This document shows, piece by piece, positions 18,682 to 30,408 of a stretch of 64,000 nucleotides of DNA. Each line of letters begins with the position of its first letter. The stretch's first letter is position 1. Below the pieces are notes generated by a model that was given only the letters and a program-made list of their open reading frames with translations, searched no databases and was not told where the DNA came from. Both the position numbers and the translations under genes were made by a program. The stretch comes from Morella rubra (Eukaryota; Streptophyta; Magnoliopsida; Fagales; Myricaceae): positions 38,102,150-38,166,149 of the forward strand of contig CM025855.1 in the NCBI GenBank assembly GCA_003952965.2. Direction: 5' to 3'.

Positions 18682-19154
18682 ATTAGAGGAAAGATCATAC
18701 CTTTTCGGTGCTGATGAAAGAACTCTAGTAAAAATCTATAATCCCTTGCTAATGGCCATCTGTCATAGATGTTGAGGTTAATTTTTTTTTTTTTTTAAAT
18801 ATCCTATATTACCTAGAAACCCAATAAAGCCACTCGGGAGGATGGCTGATTATGGTAAAGTAGACCTTCCTAAAGCTTTCAAGATGAACGTAGTCTCATC
18901 ACTCGTGTGAGTGAAGCATTTCTAATCAAATTAGCCCATGTTTGGATCGCCGGAAAAGTTTTAGAAAAAAATTTCACAATCATTTTTTTACCATTTGTTA
19001 TAATTTCCAATGACTTTTTACGAACTATGACAACTTTTTTTTTTCAAATTTCAATAGAATCTACACTAACACCCAAATAAAAAATAAAAAATCAACAAAC
19101 ATATATTTTACCTATGCCTTGTGAAACTTTAGAGGGGCGGCCCAAGGCAAATTA

Positions 19155-19183
19155 GGGCCTGGTTTACACGCTAAACCAGGCCC
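19155..19183. repeat. perfect short hairpin with flanking direct repeat
   Basis: A 12-nt arm (GGGCCTGGTTTA), a 5-nt loop (CACGC) and the exact reverse complement. GCCCAAGGCAA occurs immediately on both sides. Origin and function unknown. Confidence 0.7.
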
Positions 19184-20042
19184 AAGGCAAACAAACATAT
19201 ATGTTGGGCAAGGAGTTCTACGCTAAAAAGCCCCAATGCATAGAGATTCAGACGGCCCAAATCGATAGGGGCCGTTAGAATTCGAAATTGCTCTCATACA
19301 AGTCATGCGGCCGAAATATCAAATTTTATTCGCCATTTTTGCTGGGCTTTTCCTGATGCGCGAGTCCGCGGACGTTTCTGAGCCACCATTTATTAGAATT
19401 GGACATCTTTCTTTTCATCCCACTCCATACTGGCATTAAAATTTCTGCCAAAATTGAGATTCTTTCCCTTTTACCCCAAGCGAAATACACGTGCTTTGGG
19501 AGCTCGAGAAATATGGAACGGCACATCGAGTTTGATACAGAACAACCCAATATATTTAACCAGATTCGAATGTCCACTATTAGAAAAATAGTGTTCAAAA
19601 ACTATTAAAATCGCTTTCACCGATTTATATAATAAGCTCTTTGTTCTGTTGAACTGGTTGAGACTTCACATCGCTCACCGTCTCCTTACGACTGAGTAGA
19701 GGCAGAAATATAATACAAAGTCCAACGGTTCATGTGAACATGATTTGTACGTGGCATCGTGTTCACCCCACGTTTTTTTTTTTTTTCATACTAATGGGTT
19801 TTAGCAGCACCATTGACCACTTTATTAGTCAATGGGGATCATTCCCTATTTTCCTATCCTGGCTTTGGCCCAGTCAACATGTTTTTATTTTCAGTTTCTA
19901 ATTATATTTAATATTTTAATTATCAGGACCCACCATTTCAATAAATTTCTCAATTGAATAGTTATTTTTCTCTCTCCGAAATCATGCACCAATTTTATTT
20001 TATTTTTTCCCAATCAAACGCGTAGAAGATATTATTATCTTG

Positions 20043-20218
20043 GGGCGTTTGTTTGTCAAAATTTTGAAAAAATATTTTTAAATTTTGAGAATTTTTACTT
20101 TATTAAAATTAATTGAAGTTTGTGAAAAAGTAAATTATGTATGTGTAAAAATTAAAAATATTAGAATGTATTTATTTTATTAAAAATTTTCATATCTCAA
20201 GATATTAAAGAAACAACA
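20043..20218 (+). repeat. AT-rich dispersed repeat, well-conserved copy
   Basis: Starts GGCGTTTGTTTGTCAAAATT and ends AAGATATTAAAGAAACAA. This is the clearest plus-strand member and serves as the reference for the other copies listed. Confidence 0.65.
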
Positions 20219-21126
20219 CCACACCGTAACGAACTCCGAGTATGATCACTCATATCGGAAAGTTGTGACGTACCTTGGCCTCACCGACAAATCCCGGACT
20301 CTTTCCCTCTCTGCCGTAACGGAAGCTTACCCACGTGCACCACGTGACCACGCAGTAAAAGCAAAACTTGCGACGTCAGAAAGAGTTTAGTAAGGTCTTA
20401 AAGGATACGAGCCGCAAGCGGCTGGCCGTCGTAATATTGCCACCGCCTGGCGCCTAGTCCCACGAAAGGCTCGGAAGATTCTCGACTTCACGCGCCCCTA
20501 CACCTATTCTGTAGACGCGTTCCCAAACATAGAGCATGGCCGTGCGTTTCCATCTCCGTACTGTTCCCCAGACACCCCTTTTCTCTGCGAAAGATTGAAA
20601 GAAAATACCGACCATATTTACTAATCCTACCAAGGGTCTCACGTTTGAAATTCAAACAACCATAATCACCTGTCACCGACAACTTTTGATATATAACTAA
20701 CAGTACACCTCCTGTCGTCCATTTCTTTTGTTTGCTTTTTATCTTCTTTTATTTTACGATACACAGCAACTTCTGAAAAATGAATGATTAAAATCTTCCT
20801 TCATTATAATTTTTTTCTCTTATCATTTTAATTTTTGTTTCAAACTCCTCCTCCGCTAAGTCAAGATGGTTCCCTTGAATTTTCAACTGCTATTTTAGTT
20901 CCTATTCTTTTCCCACATTTTCTTAGGAACCAAACAGACCAAAATCACCGTTAATGAAAGAAAAGAGGCAGTTTCAAATCCTTAAATCTTTGTTTTAGAA
21001 ACACTTGAGGCAGTTTATACCTATATAAAATATATTATACTTTTCTATTAAACAAAAACGAAAACTGTAATGCTAATACAATTACTCGCGAACTCCATCT
21101 TATGGAGCATCTGACGATAAAGAAGC

Positions 21127-22063
21127 TCAATCCGATGATGGCAACGAGGATGAAGAAGAAAAGGTCGAATTGTTACAGAACTCAAAGGTATTCTCATCCA
21201 TTCTCCCAACACGAAATGCGCCAGCGAATCCACGGTCTCGACCAAATTTTCTTCGCATAAAATTCATGGCTGCAAACCTTCTCGACCTCTCTGCCAACGT
21301 CGTGTACGAACACATGGGTCCGGGACCTACCGACCTTCTTGCTCTTCGCCAGCACGCTCGCCGAGAATATCGCCGACATCCTCCCAGGGGCCTTAGGAAA
21401 ATACCCTCGTGGACCGTCGACCAAAATCACATCCCACGGCACGTCGTACATGTGATTCGGAAGATCGTTGATCGCGAGCTTGCATTCCGAGAACAAGAGG
21501 TTCTGCACGGGTCTGCACTCGTTGAGGACTTGGGATTTTGTTTCTAAAATGAGCTCCGGCATGTCGGAGACCTTGGTGGTGTACGACACGTCATAGGCTT
21601 CGATACCCGGGTGAGACTGTTCGAACCTGGAGACCAAGAACTCGCTCTCGTCCAAGTAAACTGTGCGGCCGTTGAAATTGAGGGCATGCCAGAGGAGGGA
21701 CTCGTGGGTGAGACCAAAGATTAGAAAGTTGCAGCTGGGAGAGCAGTCGTTAAGAGACTCGGCTATGGAGTTGAGCTCGGCAGAGGACATATGGGGAGAG
21801 GTGGTGTTTAAGGCCGTGGCGGCGTAGTGGAGGAGTGCATAGGAGACGGAGGGAGGGAGGGGGGCGGCAATGGAGGCGGAGGGGTTGGTGTGTCTGGTGG
21901 AGGAGTAGGGGACGGTGGAGCTGATGAGGGTGAAAGCGAACGCAAAAGTGAAGAAAGTAGTGACGAAGAGAAGCCAGAGGCGGTAGGAGCTTGGGAAGGA
22001 GGAAGCAACGACGCCGTTCTGTTTGTGGATCAGTATAAGCTTTGTGTTGGCGTGGCTCTTCAT
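21127..22063 (-). CDS. IRX15-L: IRX15-like DUF579 xylan biosynthesis protein, two C-terminal frameshifts
   Basis: Golgi DUF579 protein; IRX15/IRX15-L are needed for normal glucuronoxylan length in secondary walls. The ATG at 22063 opens with [13 protein letters not shown], typical of IRX15, then one membrane anchor ([19 protein letters not shown], about residues 29-47). The DUF579 domain includes [51 protein letters not shown] and THVFVHD. Homology then jumps frame twice. At the A-run 21259-21262 one base seems missing, after which the second frame gives [18 protein letters not shown]. Between about 21203 and 21213 it shifts again to [18 protein letters not shown], with a stop at 21127. With both shifts repaired the size suits IRX15 (~310 aa); as read, the protein ends at 21194 with a scrambled tail. 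GXM methyltransferases share the domain, but the N-terminus favours IRX15. Confidence 0.8.
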
Positions 22064-25000
22064 TTTCTTGGAGAAGACGCTGGAAGAGAGAGAGAGAGAG
22101 AGGGAGAGGGAGAGGAATTGGCTTCCTTCTTTTCTTGCTCTATTTCTTCGTCTCTTTGATCCTTGATTACTTTGGAATCTGACCGAGTAATCACGGAGAC
22201 TATCGAGAGAGTGCCACGATATTTCACGAAGTCCGAGGGATGAAGGAGACGTATATCAGGTGTGGGGTCCGTCAGATCGTGTCTCTTGTGGGGAGTGTGG
22301 TGGGGCCAGTGGATAAAGTTGTCATAACGGACCTGCACTACGACGTCGTTGGAGTTTCCATTATCAACCGACGGAACAATTCACGGAGCCTTTTCAGAAG
22401 AGAAAATACAGCGAAAACTCACAGGAAATTGGGCATAAATTCAGGGCTGTGGGGGCAGCGGATGAAAGGATTGGTGGGTGATATTTTAGGTGTACAAAAA
22501 GGATATGGAAACTTGGAAAATGGTCACAGTTTGAGGTAGCTTCAGGTGGGAGAATGTGTAGCGAGATTGGAGGCAAGTTGTTTTGTACTAAAAGCCAAGG
22601 TAGTTTTATCGGGTTTAGTTTTTACCCGCGGCATCTGGGGTCTACGCTATCGCTATCACCACTAAAATTTTGGAAACCGATGGTTTTTGAATGGGAGGAG
22701 AACTGCTTCTACTGAAAATGGCGTGGACTCATGCCTGTAACATTTTACAGTGGATTCTTGTATTGATGTTTACAGCTTCTGCCATATAAAGAGACCAAAC
22801 TGTCGGTTAGGTGGAGTCCGTGAGAGATTAATGCAGATGCCCACCTTGTTTTTTTTCTCCGAACAGTATGGGCAGCTCATTTGAAGGAGATCCATCGTCC
22901 ACGCATGTAAAAGTCCTTGTTATCACTACGGAAGTGGTAGTTCATTTAGTCTTAGCGTTCATCCGAAACTAAGTTAAGAACAAGAGATCTTTAGGTCGAA
23001 TTTTACACGACTAAGATTTGTTACATTTTTGTAAGGCTGTAGTGATGGTCTAAATTTTCAATTTAGTAGATATAATTTAATCCAAACATATCACAATCGG
23101 TTGAGAGCTTATATAATTACGCTTAAGAAAGATCTAGTCTGTTTGATCATCCCTTTATACTTTTGCTTAAAGAGAGAAGAAAAAAAAAAAAAAAAAAGCC
23201 CAGTGTCGAGGACTAATTATCAAAACTGTCTTATATTATACAAAGGTATATAGGTATAGGAATAGTAATCTGTTTAATTTTTCGCCTTATTATTTATTGG
23301 ACGCCATATTTTCTCTTATTATTGAATTAGTTGAAGATGTCAAGAGGTTTCAATCCAGTAAGAAGAAACTACTTATGCAAAGTTAGTGGATCGTACTGTT
23401 CTTAAAAAAATGAAAAATATATAATTAAGGTTGAAGCATGTTTGGCCTCGGCTAAATGAAAAGGAATGGAAAATAAACAAATAAAGAAAGCAAGTAGGAC
23501 TTTTTCTGTGTCTTATTTTTCCCAAATATAATGCAACTTCTATAGTAAAAAACTGTAGCAATTATAAAATGCAGGGACAGCCATTTTTCTGGTTAAAACA
23601 TCTTTCAACAGACAGCACAGTAACTCCACTCACCCAACAAGACGGACAGAACATTTTATCTGGTTGGACTGGGTTGTGACAACTTCAACTTTGAGCATTG
23701 TGAAAAAAAAAAAAAAAAAGCGCAAACGCAATAAGAACTTCTGGGACGGGAGTGATCTAAAGACATTCAATGTTCCAATCAGAAGAGATATTACGTACCT
23801 ACCAAGAGCGGGAAAGGTCGTCGTAGAAATGATAAGCACCCGTTCCGCATTCAACGGCCGGTTCTCCTTGTTTTTTAAAATCCCGGTGGTTGGTACTCTC
23901 TGTGCAAACAATTATATAACAGTCGAAAAAGTAAAGCAAACCACATTGAAGAAGACGTCCGTTCTTGGAATTTCTTGACCGAAGGAGTAATTTAGATCAC
24001 ACGTGGCTACTTCTCATGGTTCCGTACTGTTAACGACGTTGATCTGTTCATGAGCTTCGGGTTGGCCAATGGCCATGATCTCATATGCTCAAGACTCGGT
24101 CACTTTCCCAAAAATCGTAAAGAGTTATGGCCACATGATTGGAAGATGAAAGTTTTAGAATTGTACGTGAAAAAGCAGGGAATCATGACCAGCTTTAACT
24201 TAAGAAGAAAGCTATAACGCTCTTCATTTTCAATTTCAAATTATTAAAAAAAAAACACAGAAGGGAAATTATTGCTCGGTAGGCAAGATGGGCAAAAGAG
24301 TGCCTTCCCATCAAGGAACAACTTTTACGAAAGTTGATAATATGGCCACCATTAACCTCCATCATCTTATTTTTTTATGATATGCTTTTCCCAAACATTA
24401 TGCTCTTTGTTCTAGCTAAAGTTAGCCATAATGCTGAATTGAGTCGGACAGAATCATGATGGAATATCTTGATTAACTACATGATTGTATAAATGATATG
24501 GTCCATATGGAGCACGCTATGATGCTCCCACGTCCTACCAGTACCTGATCTACAGGAGCTGCGAGGCCAAGCTCCTCTGAGTCCTGAGAGCTGCAAAATT
24601 AGGAGGCAAAAGAAAGTAGCAGATGATGCAGTTTCAGTTATATAAAAAGTTCCTGAGTGTGCAGCTCATGAAAATTGCTTCAGAAGACGTCGCTTTGAAG
24701 CCGTGTTCATATCACGTCAGTGCGCAAGTGCTTTATTCTTTGCTATTCTCCGCAAGTTTGGCATCTACGCACATGTCCCGTATAAACCCAAGTATTTTGG
24801 CCAATACTTATTACAGCGACTGAGTCTAGCCCTAATAACGTAGATGTTGCCTTAACAAGTTCTTTCCATAAAGCAGGTGCAAGTTCATCTTCATAACATC
24901 GCTTGCAGAAAATTCTTGTGAAAGGCCAATTTTCGGACATGATCCTCTAAATTAAATGGGCCTGGATTTTGGTCATGAGCTTGGTACCCACGATAAAAAC

Positions 25001-25856
25001 CGACCTCGTATGGAAGGAAACGCTATCTATATAAGCCCAGGTGATTCATGGAACCCATCCAGGCAAACAGGGCTAAGCCCATTGATGAATAGCCGGGACT
25101 CTCTTAGGCCATCATCTTATAGGGGACTCTACCGGCGAGCAAAGCTTATGGCCTGGATTAGACTGGAAAGAAAAAACCAGGGAAAAACATTTAAATCGAC
25201 CGGGCTTTGCCAGGCCTAATCCATTGATTTTGAAACTAAACTGGATGTTGTGCTGGACAGTTTATACTAACATCAAATCAAGATATCGGGAAGATGCGAA
25301 TTAGCATATAGCCTGATGCTTCTTCCTTCGGCCAAGAAATCAACTCCGTCGTATAGCTTGCTTGCTCTTGCTGAGCTAAATCGGACATTCAATTTATAGA
25401 GCAATCCTGGAGGCAGAGACAAAAACAGTGCACTCTTAATGTCGTTCTGGTTAGAGGTCATGGTAATCAGTGGAAGCTGCACAGAAGAATAGCGTCCACT
25501 GCGGCCCTTATAAACATAGATATGCTTGAGAAGTGAAAAATAACCATTCACGTATAGTCATCGAGCACTCTTATTTGATAGTTTACGATGGACTATGCTC
25601 TGTGATTTGTTGGGAAGAAACAAATGACGTGGAACGCTCTTTTCACCTTGTGATCGCTGGGGAATTACGTCAAACGTAAGAGATGCAAACAAAATTCCAG
25701 CAAACTCCGTAGCAAGTCCCAGCTAAAAGATAATCCAATTATCCAAATACTTCTTTCAAAAGCATTGCTAACATGTACCGGAAAATCAAGTACGTGTGAT
25801 GTACCAAGTCGTAAATATTACACAACAAAAACACGCGTGCTATATAATTTACGAAC
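22064..25856. other. intergenic, no gene recognised
   Basis: The left end is the IRX15-like promoter/leader, with a GA microsatellite at about 22087-22112. The rest is AT-rich with homopolymers (poly-A near 23180 and 23703). Small open frames, for example 25273-25551 minus, show no recognisable domain. Confidence 0.5.
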
Positions 25857-27326
25857 TTAATCTTGGTTGCTTAACGAGGGATATGCCCTCAATTCTTCAA
25901 TCAGAGCACCCAAATCAGAGTAAGAAGAGCCTCCTTCTTCAACAGCCCTCTTTGCCATCTCTCCAAATGCCTTTGCTCTGCTTCTCATATCCTCAGCTCT
26001 CTCACCCACCATAATTTCCTTCACCGCCTTCTCTAGCGCGTCCCTTTTGATGAAGTCTCCCACCAGTCTGATCCATTGCTGAGCACCGACACCAACCCCA
26101 ATCTTCAACACCTCGGTGATCAGCTTCTCGTTAAAGTACTGGTCGGCGAATATGGGCCAAGTTACCATCGGCAGCCCAGCACTGATTCCTTCAAGCGCCG
26201 AGTTCCAACCACAGTGAGTCACAAAACCTCCAACTGCTTCGTGATCCAGAATCAGAACCTGAGGTGCCCACCCTCTTATTATCAGTCCCTTTCCTTCCAT
26301 TCTGTCCTCGTATCCTTCGGGCAACCAATCTTCCTCGTCTCCTTCTTTCTCGTTATTCTTGCTTTTCCTCACAACCCAAATGAATTGTTGCTCAGAAGCC
26401 TCAAGGCCAAATGCAATCTCCCTCAATTGAGAAGGCGGAAAATTTGAGGTCGTCCCGAAGCATACGTAGACAACCGAATTGGGTTTCTTGGAACCAAGCC
26501 ATTTCAAGCACTCATCCTCATCAATAGAGCCCGCCTTTCCCCCTCTCTGGGCTTTTTCTTTGGTATTCCTATTGCAAAGAGAAACCGGACCTATATGCCA
26601 GGCTTTCCTTCCAAGGACTTTTCTGTAATAATCAGCATAACCAGGTTCGAGCTCGTAAAAGCTATTGACGAGCATGCCAAAGCTTCGCGTTTCCGCTTCT
26701 TTAGCTCTGTCTAGCAACCTTGTGAAGTCGTTCTCGGATCCTCCCCGTAAATTATCCGGGATCTGCATTCTTGTCATTTTGATTTGGTCCGGCAGGCCTG
26801 GCAAGACAAATGGTTCAGTGTCGGATGAGACAATTCTGTGAGGGTTGTACTGTACTATTGTTGCCGCAGCACACATGGAGAAGAAGCTAGTTCCATGGAA
26901 GATCAACCTTGGAACTCCGTACTTGGATGCTATATCCGTTGCCCAAGGAAAAAACATGTCGGCGACGAGGCCATGGGGCTGTACTTCTTGTATAAGGCCT
27001 TCTAGAGGCTGTTGGAGCAAGGGAAGAGCGCCGAAGAATTTGCGGTGGAGTTCTTGGTTGGTGACCAAATCGAGGTTTTCGAGGCCCTCGGGGAGGCCGA
27101 CCTCTTTGGCAGGGAATTCGATGACTTTGATGATGATTTTGGAGGCAGAGTATTGGGTTTTCTCGATGGCTTTGGTGAAGAATGGAGTGTTGAGAGGGGT
27201 GGTGATTATGGTGCTCTTGACGCCTCTGGCTGCAAAGAGCTTGACCATGTCTATGGTTGGTAACATATGGCCTTGTGCCATTAGGGGAAAGAATAGGAGA
27301 TGAAGCTGATCAATCTCCGCAGCCAT
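25857..27326 (-). CDS. UDP-glycosyltransferase, UGT73 family (UGT-A)
   Basis: Intact intronless 489-aa enzyme transferring glucose from UDP-glucose to a small hydroxylated acceptor, probably cytosolic. The start at MAAEIDQLHLLFFP (27326) fits family N-termini; 41 upstream codons are open but are probably leader. Catalytic His20 lies in AQGHMLP and its partner Asp123 in VADMFFPWA. The 44-residue PSPG box spans about W353-Q396 and contains HCGWNSALEG, ending in DQ, which favours UDP-glucose. [21 protein letters not shown] is the typical UGT73 inter-domain region, and the C-terminal helix carries EEGGSSYSDLGALIEEL. It belongs to the minus-strand cluster with the genes at 29026, 31405, 36034 and 40484. 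The acceptor cannot be predicted; relatives act on flavonoids, coumarins and other phenolics. Confidence 0.93.
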   Translation of the reverse strand: MAAEIDQLHLLFFPLMAQGHMLPTIDMVKLFAARGVKSTIITTPLNTPFFTKAIEKTQYSASKIIIKVIEFPAKEVGLPEGLENLDLVTNQELHRKFFGALPLLQQPLEGLIQEVQPHGLVADMFFPWATDIASKYGVPRLIFHGTSFFSMCAAATIVQYNPHRIVSSDTEPFVLPGLPDQIKMTRMQIPDNLRGGSENDFTRLLDRAKEAETRSFGMLVNSFYELEPGYADYYRKVLGRKAWHIGPVSLCNRNTKEKAQRGGKAGSIDEDECLKWLGSKKPNSVVYVCFGTTSNFPPSQLREIAFGLEASEQQFIWVVRKSKNNEKEGDEEDWLPEGYEDRMEGKGLIIRGWAPQVLILDHEAVGGFVTHCGWNSALEGISAGLPMVTWPIFADQYFNEKLITEVLKIGVGVGAQQWIRLVGDFIKRDALEKAVKEIMVGERAEDMRSRAKAFGEMAKRAVEEGGSSYSDLGALIEELRAYPSLSNQD

Positions 27327-27449
27327 GCTGAGAGAATATTGAAGTGGTCTAGAAGATAAAACTACGAGCTGGGCTGGAGAGAAATGGTGAAGCAGCAGAG
27401 GAGGTTTCGTTCTGTTGGGGGGGGAGAGAGAATGATTATTCGTTCTCAC

Positions 27450-29025
27450 CGAAAAGCAAGTGCTTTCACGGTGGATAGAATGACCTTTTGTATAGAATAT
27501 TAGGCGAATAGAATGTCGGTCCGCTAGTGGGAAATATTTCCGGCCATCTCAGACTTCCTGGTTGTATGTGGAGACGGGGATTCCGTTCCCCTGAAAAACC
27601 ATACGCTAAAAATGCATTTTCAAAAAAATGATATGAAGAGTGTGAAAGTGTCTCGAATCATTGACCATCGTGGATGACCGTGCACTCTACCATGTGAGTC
27701 GACATGTGCTTGTCTCTAGATATGTTTGATGACTTTGCTTCCATATGTCATTTCCAGAAGCTCGCCGACAAATAAAAGGTCCCACCCTTGGCATAACAGT
27801 GAAAAAAGAAGCCGAAGAATTTGACTTTGATCCAGACCCGGTTACCGGCTGAACTAAAAGCTAAAGAATAATAAATGAGTTTGACAAGGTGATGGCTGAA
27901 CGACATTTTGTGCTCGATTAATGTTCTTGATGAGTTGGCATTGCCTGTTTTACACTCCAAAGTCCAAACCCAAAGAGCTGGATAGAAAAAAGGGTAGAGA
28001 ATGGCATTCGAAGCATGCTAGCAAATACTTTGAAAAGCATTGCGAAAAAAAAAAAAAAAAAAAAAAAAACTTTGAATAGCAGCTTAGAGAAACAAGGGTA
28101 AAAAAAAAAAAACCCAACTTTGAAAGCCACGGAAAAGCTTCTGTTCTTGTTTGTCTGGTGGGTAACGTAACCTCAAGTTTAGAAAATATAATTGAAATAG
28201 AAACGGCAAACTGGGAGGCAACGGGTTCGCTTAGATTCGCATATTTTATTAGCACTGTGCAAAGAACTTGAAGGCCACGGAAGAGAATTAATAGGTAAAG
28301 CAGAAGATAAAAATAGAGAACTTTGCTTTACAGACAAATGATATCCTATCGGAGCGTTTGTTGTCTAATTTTTTGAAAATTTAAAATTTTTACCATATCA
28401 AATATATAAAATAAATCTCAATAAACTTTACACTTTATATATATACTTCACATTTTTCACAAATTTCAATAAACTTCAACGTTTAAAAATTTTAAAAATT
28501 AAAAATCTCAAAATTTCGTAAACATCTCTCCCTGTATATTTCTTGCTGGAGTACTTCAGTCCACGTGGGCTTGAAGTTTTCCTCGCAAGGCAAATGTCTG
28601 TTTCTCCTACGTATGAAAATAAATTGTAACGCAGACTTGTTCTCTTTCTTTGTTTGGAAGGCTTGCTTGTTGAACAAAATCAGAAGACAGGGAAAGAATA
28701 ATGGAAAAAGGTTTGCACTTGACCTAGGGCTTGAGCAAATTGTTAGAGATTACTCTTTAGAATACAGAATGATAATGGTGTTTGGAATTGCAAGTGTTCA
28801 GAGTGGGAGTTGCTAACATTAATCAGATAATATCGACGCTTCACTTGAAGTGGGCAGATATACACCCCAATAAATGGTATCATCATCGGATCAGGATTTA
28901 AATTATGAAGGTTTTGCAAGTCGTTGTAGCATTTAATGAACAGAAAAAGTAGTGGAGTCCCCTGCATAGGCTGCATTTCCAAATTTCAGAGTAATTTGAA
29001 CTATAAGGACTTCTTTCTTGTAGCG
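27450..29025. other. intergenic between UGT-A and UGT-B
   Basis: Contains a 24-base poly-A run near 28046, a second A-run near 28100 and one AT-rich dispersed-repeat copy (28352-28531). The 5' flank of UGT-A is at the left. No coding sequence recognised. Confidence 0.5.
28352..28531 (-). repeat. AT-rich dispersed repeat, diverged copy
   Basis: Contains AATAAACTTTACACTTTATA, CACATTTTTCACAAATTTC and AAAATTTCGTAAACATCT in the reverse order expected for a minus-oriented member. The left end is GCGTTTGTTGTC. Confidence 0.45.
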
Positions 29026-30408
29026 TCAACAGCCAGGAGCCTTCAATTCTTCAATCAAAGCAGTCAAATCAGAGTAAGATGATCCACCTTCTTCAATGGC
29101 CCTTCTTGCCATCTCCCCGAGTGCCTTGGCTCTGTTTCTCATTTCATTTGCTTCCTCTCCCACCATTATTTGCTTCACCGCCTTCTCCAGTGCTTCCTTC
29201 TTGATATGATCTCCTGGCAATCGGACCCATCTCTGAGCTCCAACACCGACTCCAATTTTTAGCACTTGAGTCACCAACTTCTCATTGTAAAACTGCTCTG
29301 CGGACACAGGCCACGTGACCATAGGCACTCCAGCAGCCACTCCTTCCAATGTCGAATTCCACCCACAGTGAGTTACAAATCCTCCAACGGCTTCGTGATC
29401 AAGAATCAAAAGTTGGGGTGCCCAGCCTCTCACAATTAGACCCTTCTCTTCCATTCTCTTCTCAAATCCTTCAGGCAACCACTCTTCCTTTTCTGCACCA
29501 TCCATTCCTTTCTTCACTACCCAAATGAACTGCTGGCCAGAAGCTTCAAGACCTTTCGCAATCTCCTTTAGCTGATAATCATTGAAATTTGCCACACTTC
29601 CGAAACATGCATAAACAACTGAACCGGGCTTCTTCGATTCAAGCCACTTCAAACATTGATGGTGATCGGTTAAGACTTTCTGCGACCCTCTCAGGGCTTT
29701 CTCTTCAGCGTCCTTATTGCATAGCGATACAGGTCCAACATGCCAGGCCTTCCTTCCAAGAACTTTCCTGTAATAATCAGCATAAGCCGGCTCAAGCTCA
29801 TAGAAGCTGTTAACAATAACCCCATAGCTCCTCCGCTCCGCGTCTTTGATTGCTTTGAACCACTTTCCAAATTCTGTTTCAACTTCACTTGTAATGAAAT
29901 CCGGTAGCTGCTTTTTTGTCAGCTTGATCTCACCGGGCAGAGAAGGAATGGTAAAAAGTTCTGAATCCGAGGACACCTTCTTGTGAGGCTCATATGCCAC
30001 CACACAGTGTGAGGCACACAAAGAGAATAAACAAGATCCGTTGAAGACGAGCGTGGGAATCCCATACTTATTCCCAACATCTACAGCCCAAGGAAAGAAC
30101 ATATCAGCAACGAGGCAATCAGGACGGTGTTCTTGGAGGAGCTGTCTAAGTGGTTGTTCAAGCAAGTTCAATCCTACCCCTTCAGCAGGGAATTTGATTG
30201 TAAGAACTCCAATTTCGATACCTAACCTTTTGTTCCTGTCGATTGCCTCGGAGAAGAGTGGTGCGGTGGAAGGGGTGGTGACAATGGTTGTTTTCAAGCC
30301 TCGAGAAGCGAATTGTTTGGCCATGTCTACAATCGGGATAAGGTGTCCTAGAGTACCCGTATGTGGAAAGAGGAACATACGAAATTGACGACGGGTTTCA
30401 CTTTCCAT
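29026..30408 (-). CDS. UDP-glycosyltransferase, UGT73 family, internally shortened (UGT-B)
   Basis: Open intronless frame of 460 aa, about 25-30 residues shorter than its neighbours. His22 (GHLIP) and Asp102 (VADMFFPWA) are kept, and the PSPG box is about W329-Q372 with [10 protein letters not shown]. The N-terminal loop is unusual, LFPHTGTLGHLIP instead of FFPxxAQGHMIP. Residues 77-81 (GVGLN) run directly into LLEQPLRQLLQEHRPDC. UGT-A has about 24 more residues there, including LPEG and the LVTNQELHRKFF helix, so an in-frame deletion has occurred near 30168-30171. That helix lines the acceptor side in UGT structures, so specificity or folding may be altered. The rest ([38 protein letters not shown]) is canonical. 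Closest in the window to UGT-A and the duplicated pair. Confidence 0.88.
   Translation of the reverse strand: MESETRRQFRMFLFPHTGTLGHLIPIVDMAKQFASRGLKTTIVTTPSTAPLFSEAIDRNKRLGIEIGVLTIKFPAEGVGLNLLEQPLRQLLQEHRPDCLVADMFFPWAVDVGNKYGIPTLVFNGSCLFSLCASHCVVAYEPHKKVSSDSELFTIPSLPGEIKLTKKQLPDFITSEVETEFGKWFKAIKDAERRSYGVIVNSFYELEPAYADYYRKVLGRKAWHVGPVSLCNKDAEEKALRGSQKVLTDHHQCLKWLESKKPGSVVYACFGSVANFNDYQLKEIAKGLEASGQQFIWVVKKGMDGAEKEEWLPEGFEKRMEEKGLIVRGWAPQLLILDHEAVGGFVTHCGWNSTLEGVAAGVPMVTWPVSAEQFYNEKLVTQVLKIGVGVGAQRWVRLPGDHIKKEALEKAVKQIMVGEEANEMRNRAKALGEMARRAIEEGGSSYSDLTALIEELKAPGC

Larger units (their letters stand above)
18682..21126. other. intergenic, no gene recognised
   Basis: Spacer between LRR gene 2 and the IRX15-like gene. 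It has a perfect 12-bp stem hairpin (19155-19183), a dispersed-repeat copy (20043-20218), a pair of CACGTG boxes (20332-20346), and a GC-richer stretch around 20240-20680 without identifiable coding content. Confidence 0.5.

Noticed and set aside
19640..19700. CTTCACATCG as a snRNA-type upstream element (plant USE)
   Set aside because: It differs from RTCCCACATCG, no correctly spaced TATA follows and no snRNA sequence is recognisable downstream.
21808..22008. Proline/serine-rich open frames overlapping the IRX15-like gene
   Set aside because: Shadow frames of the DUF579 coding sequence, which has clear family motifs in its own frame.
24600..25560. Possible small genes in the spacer before UGT-A
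   Set aside because: The frames are short, have no convincing start context or domains, and no exon chain can be built.
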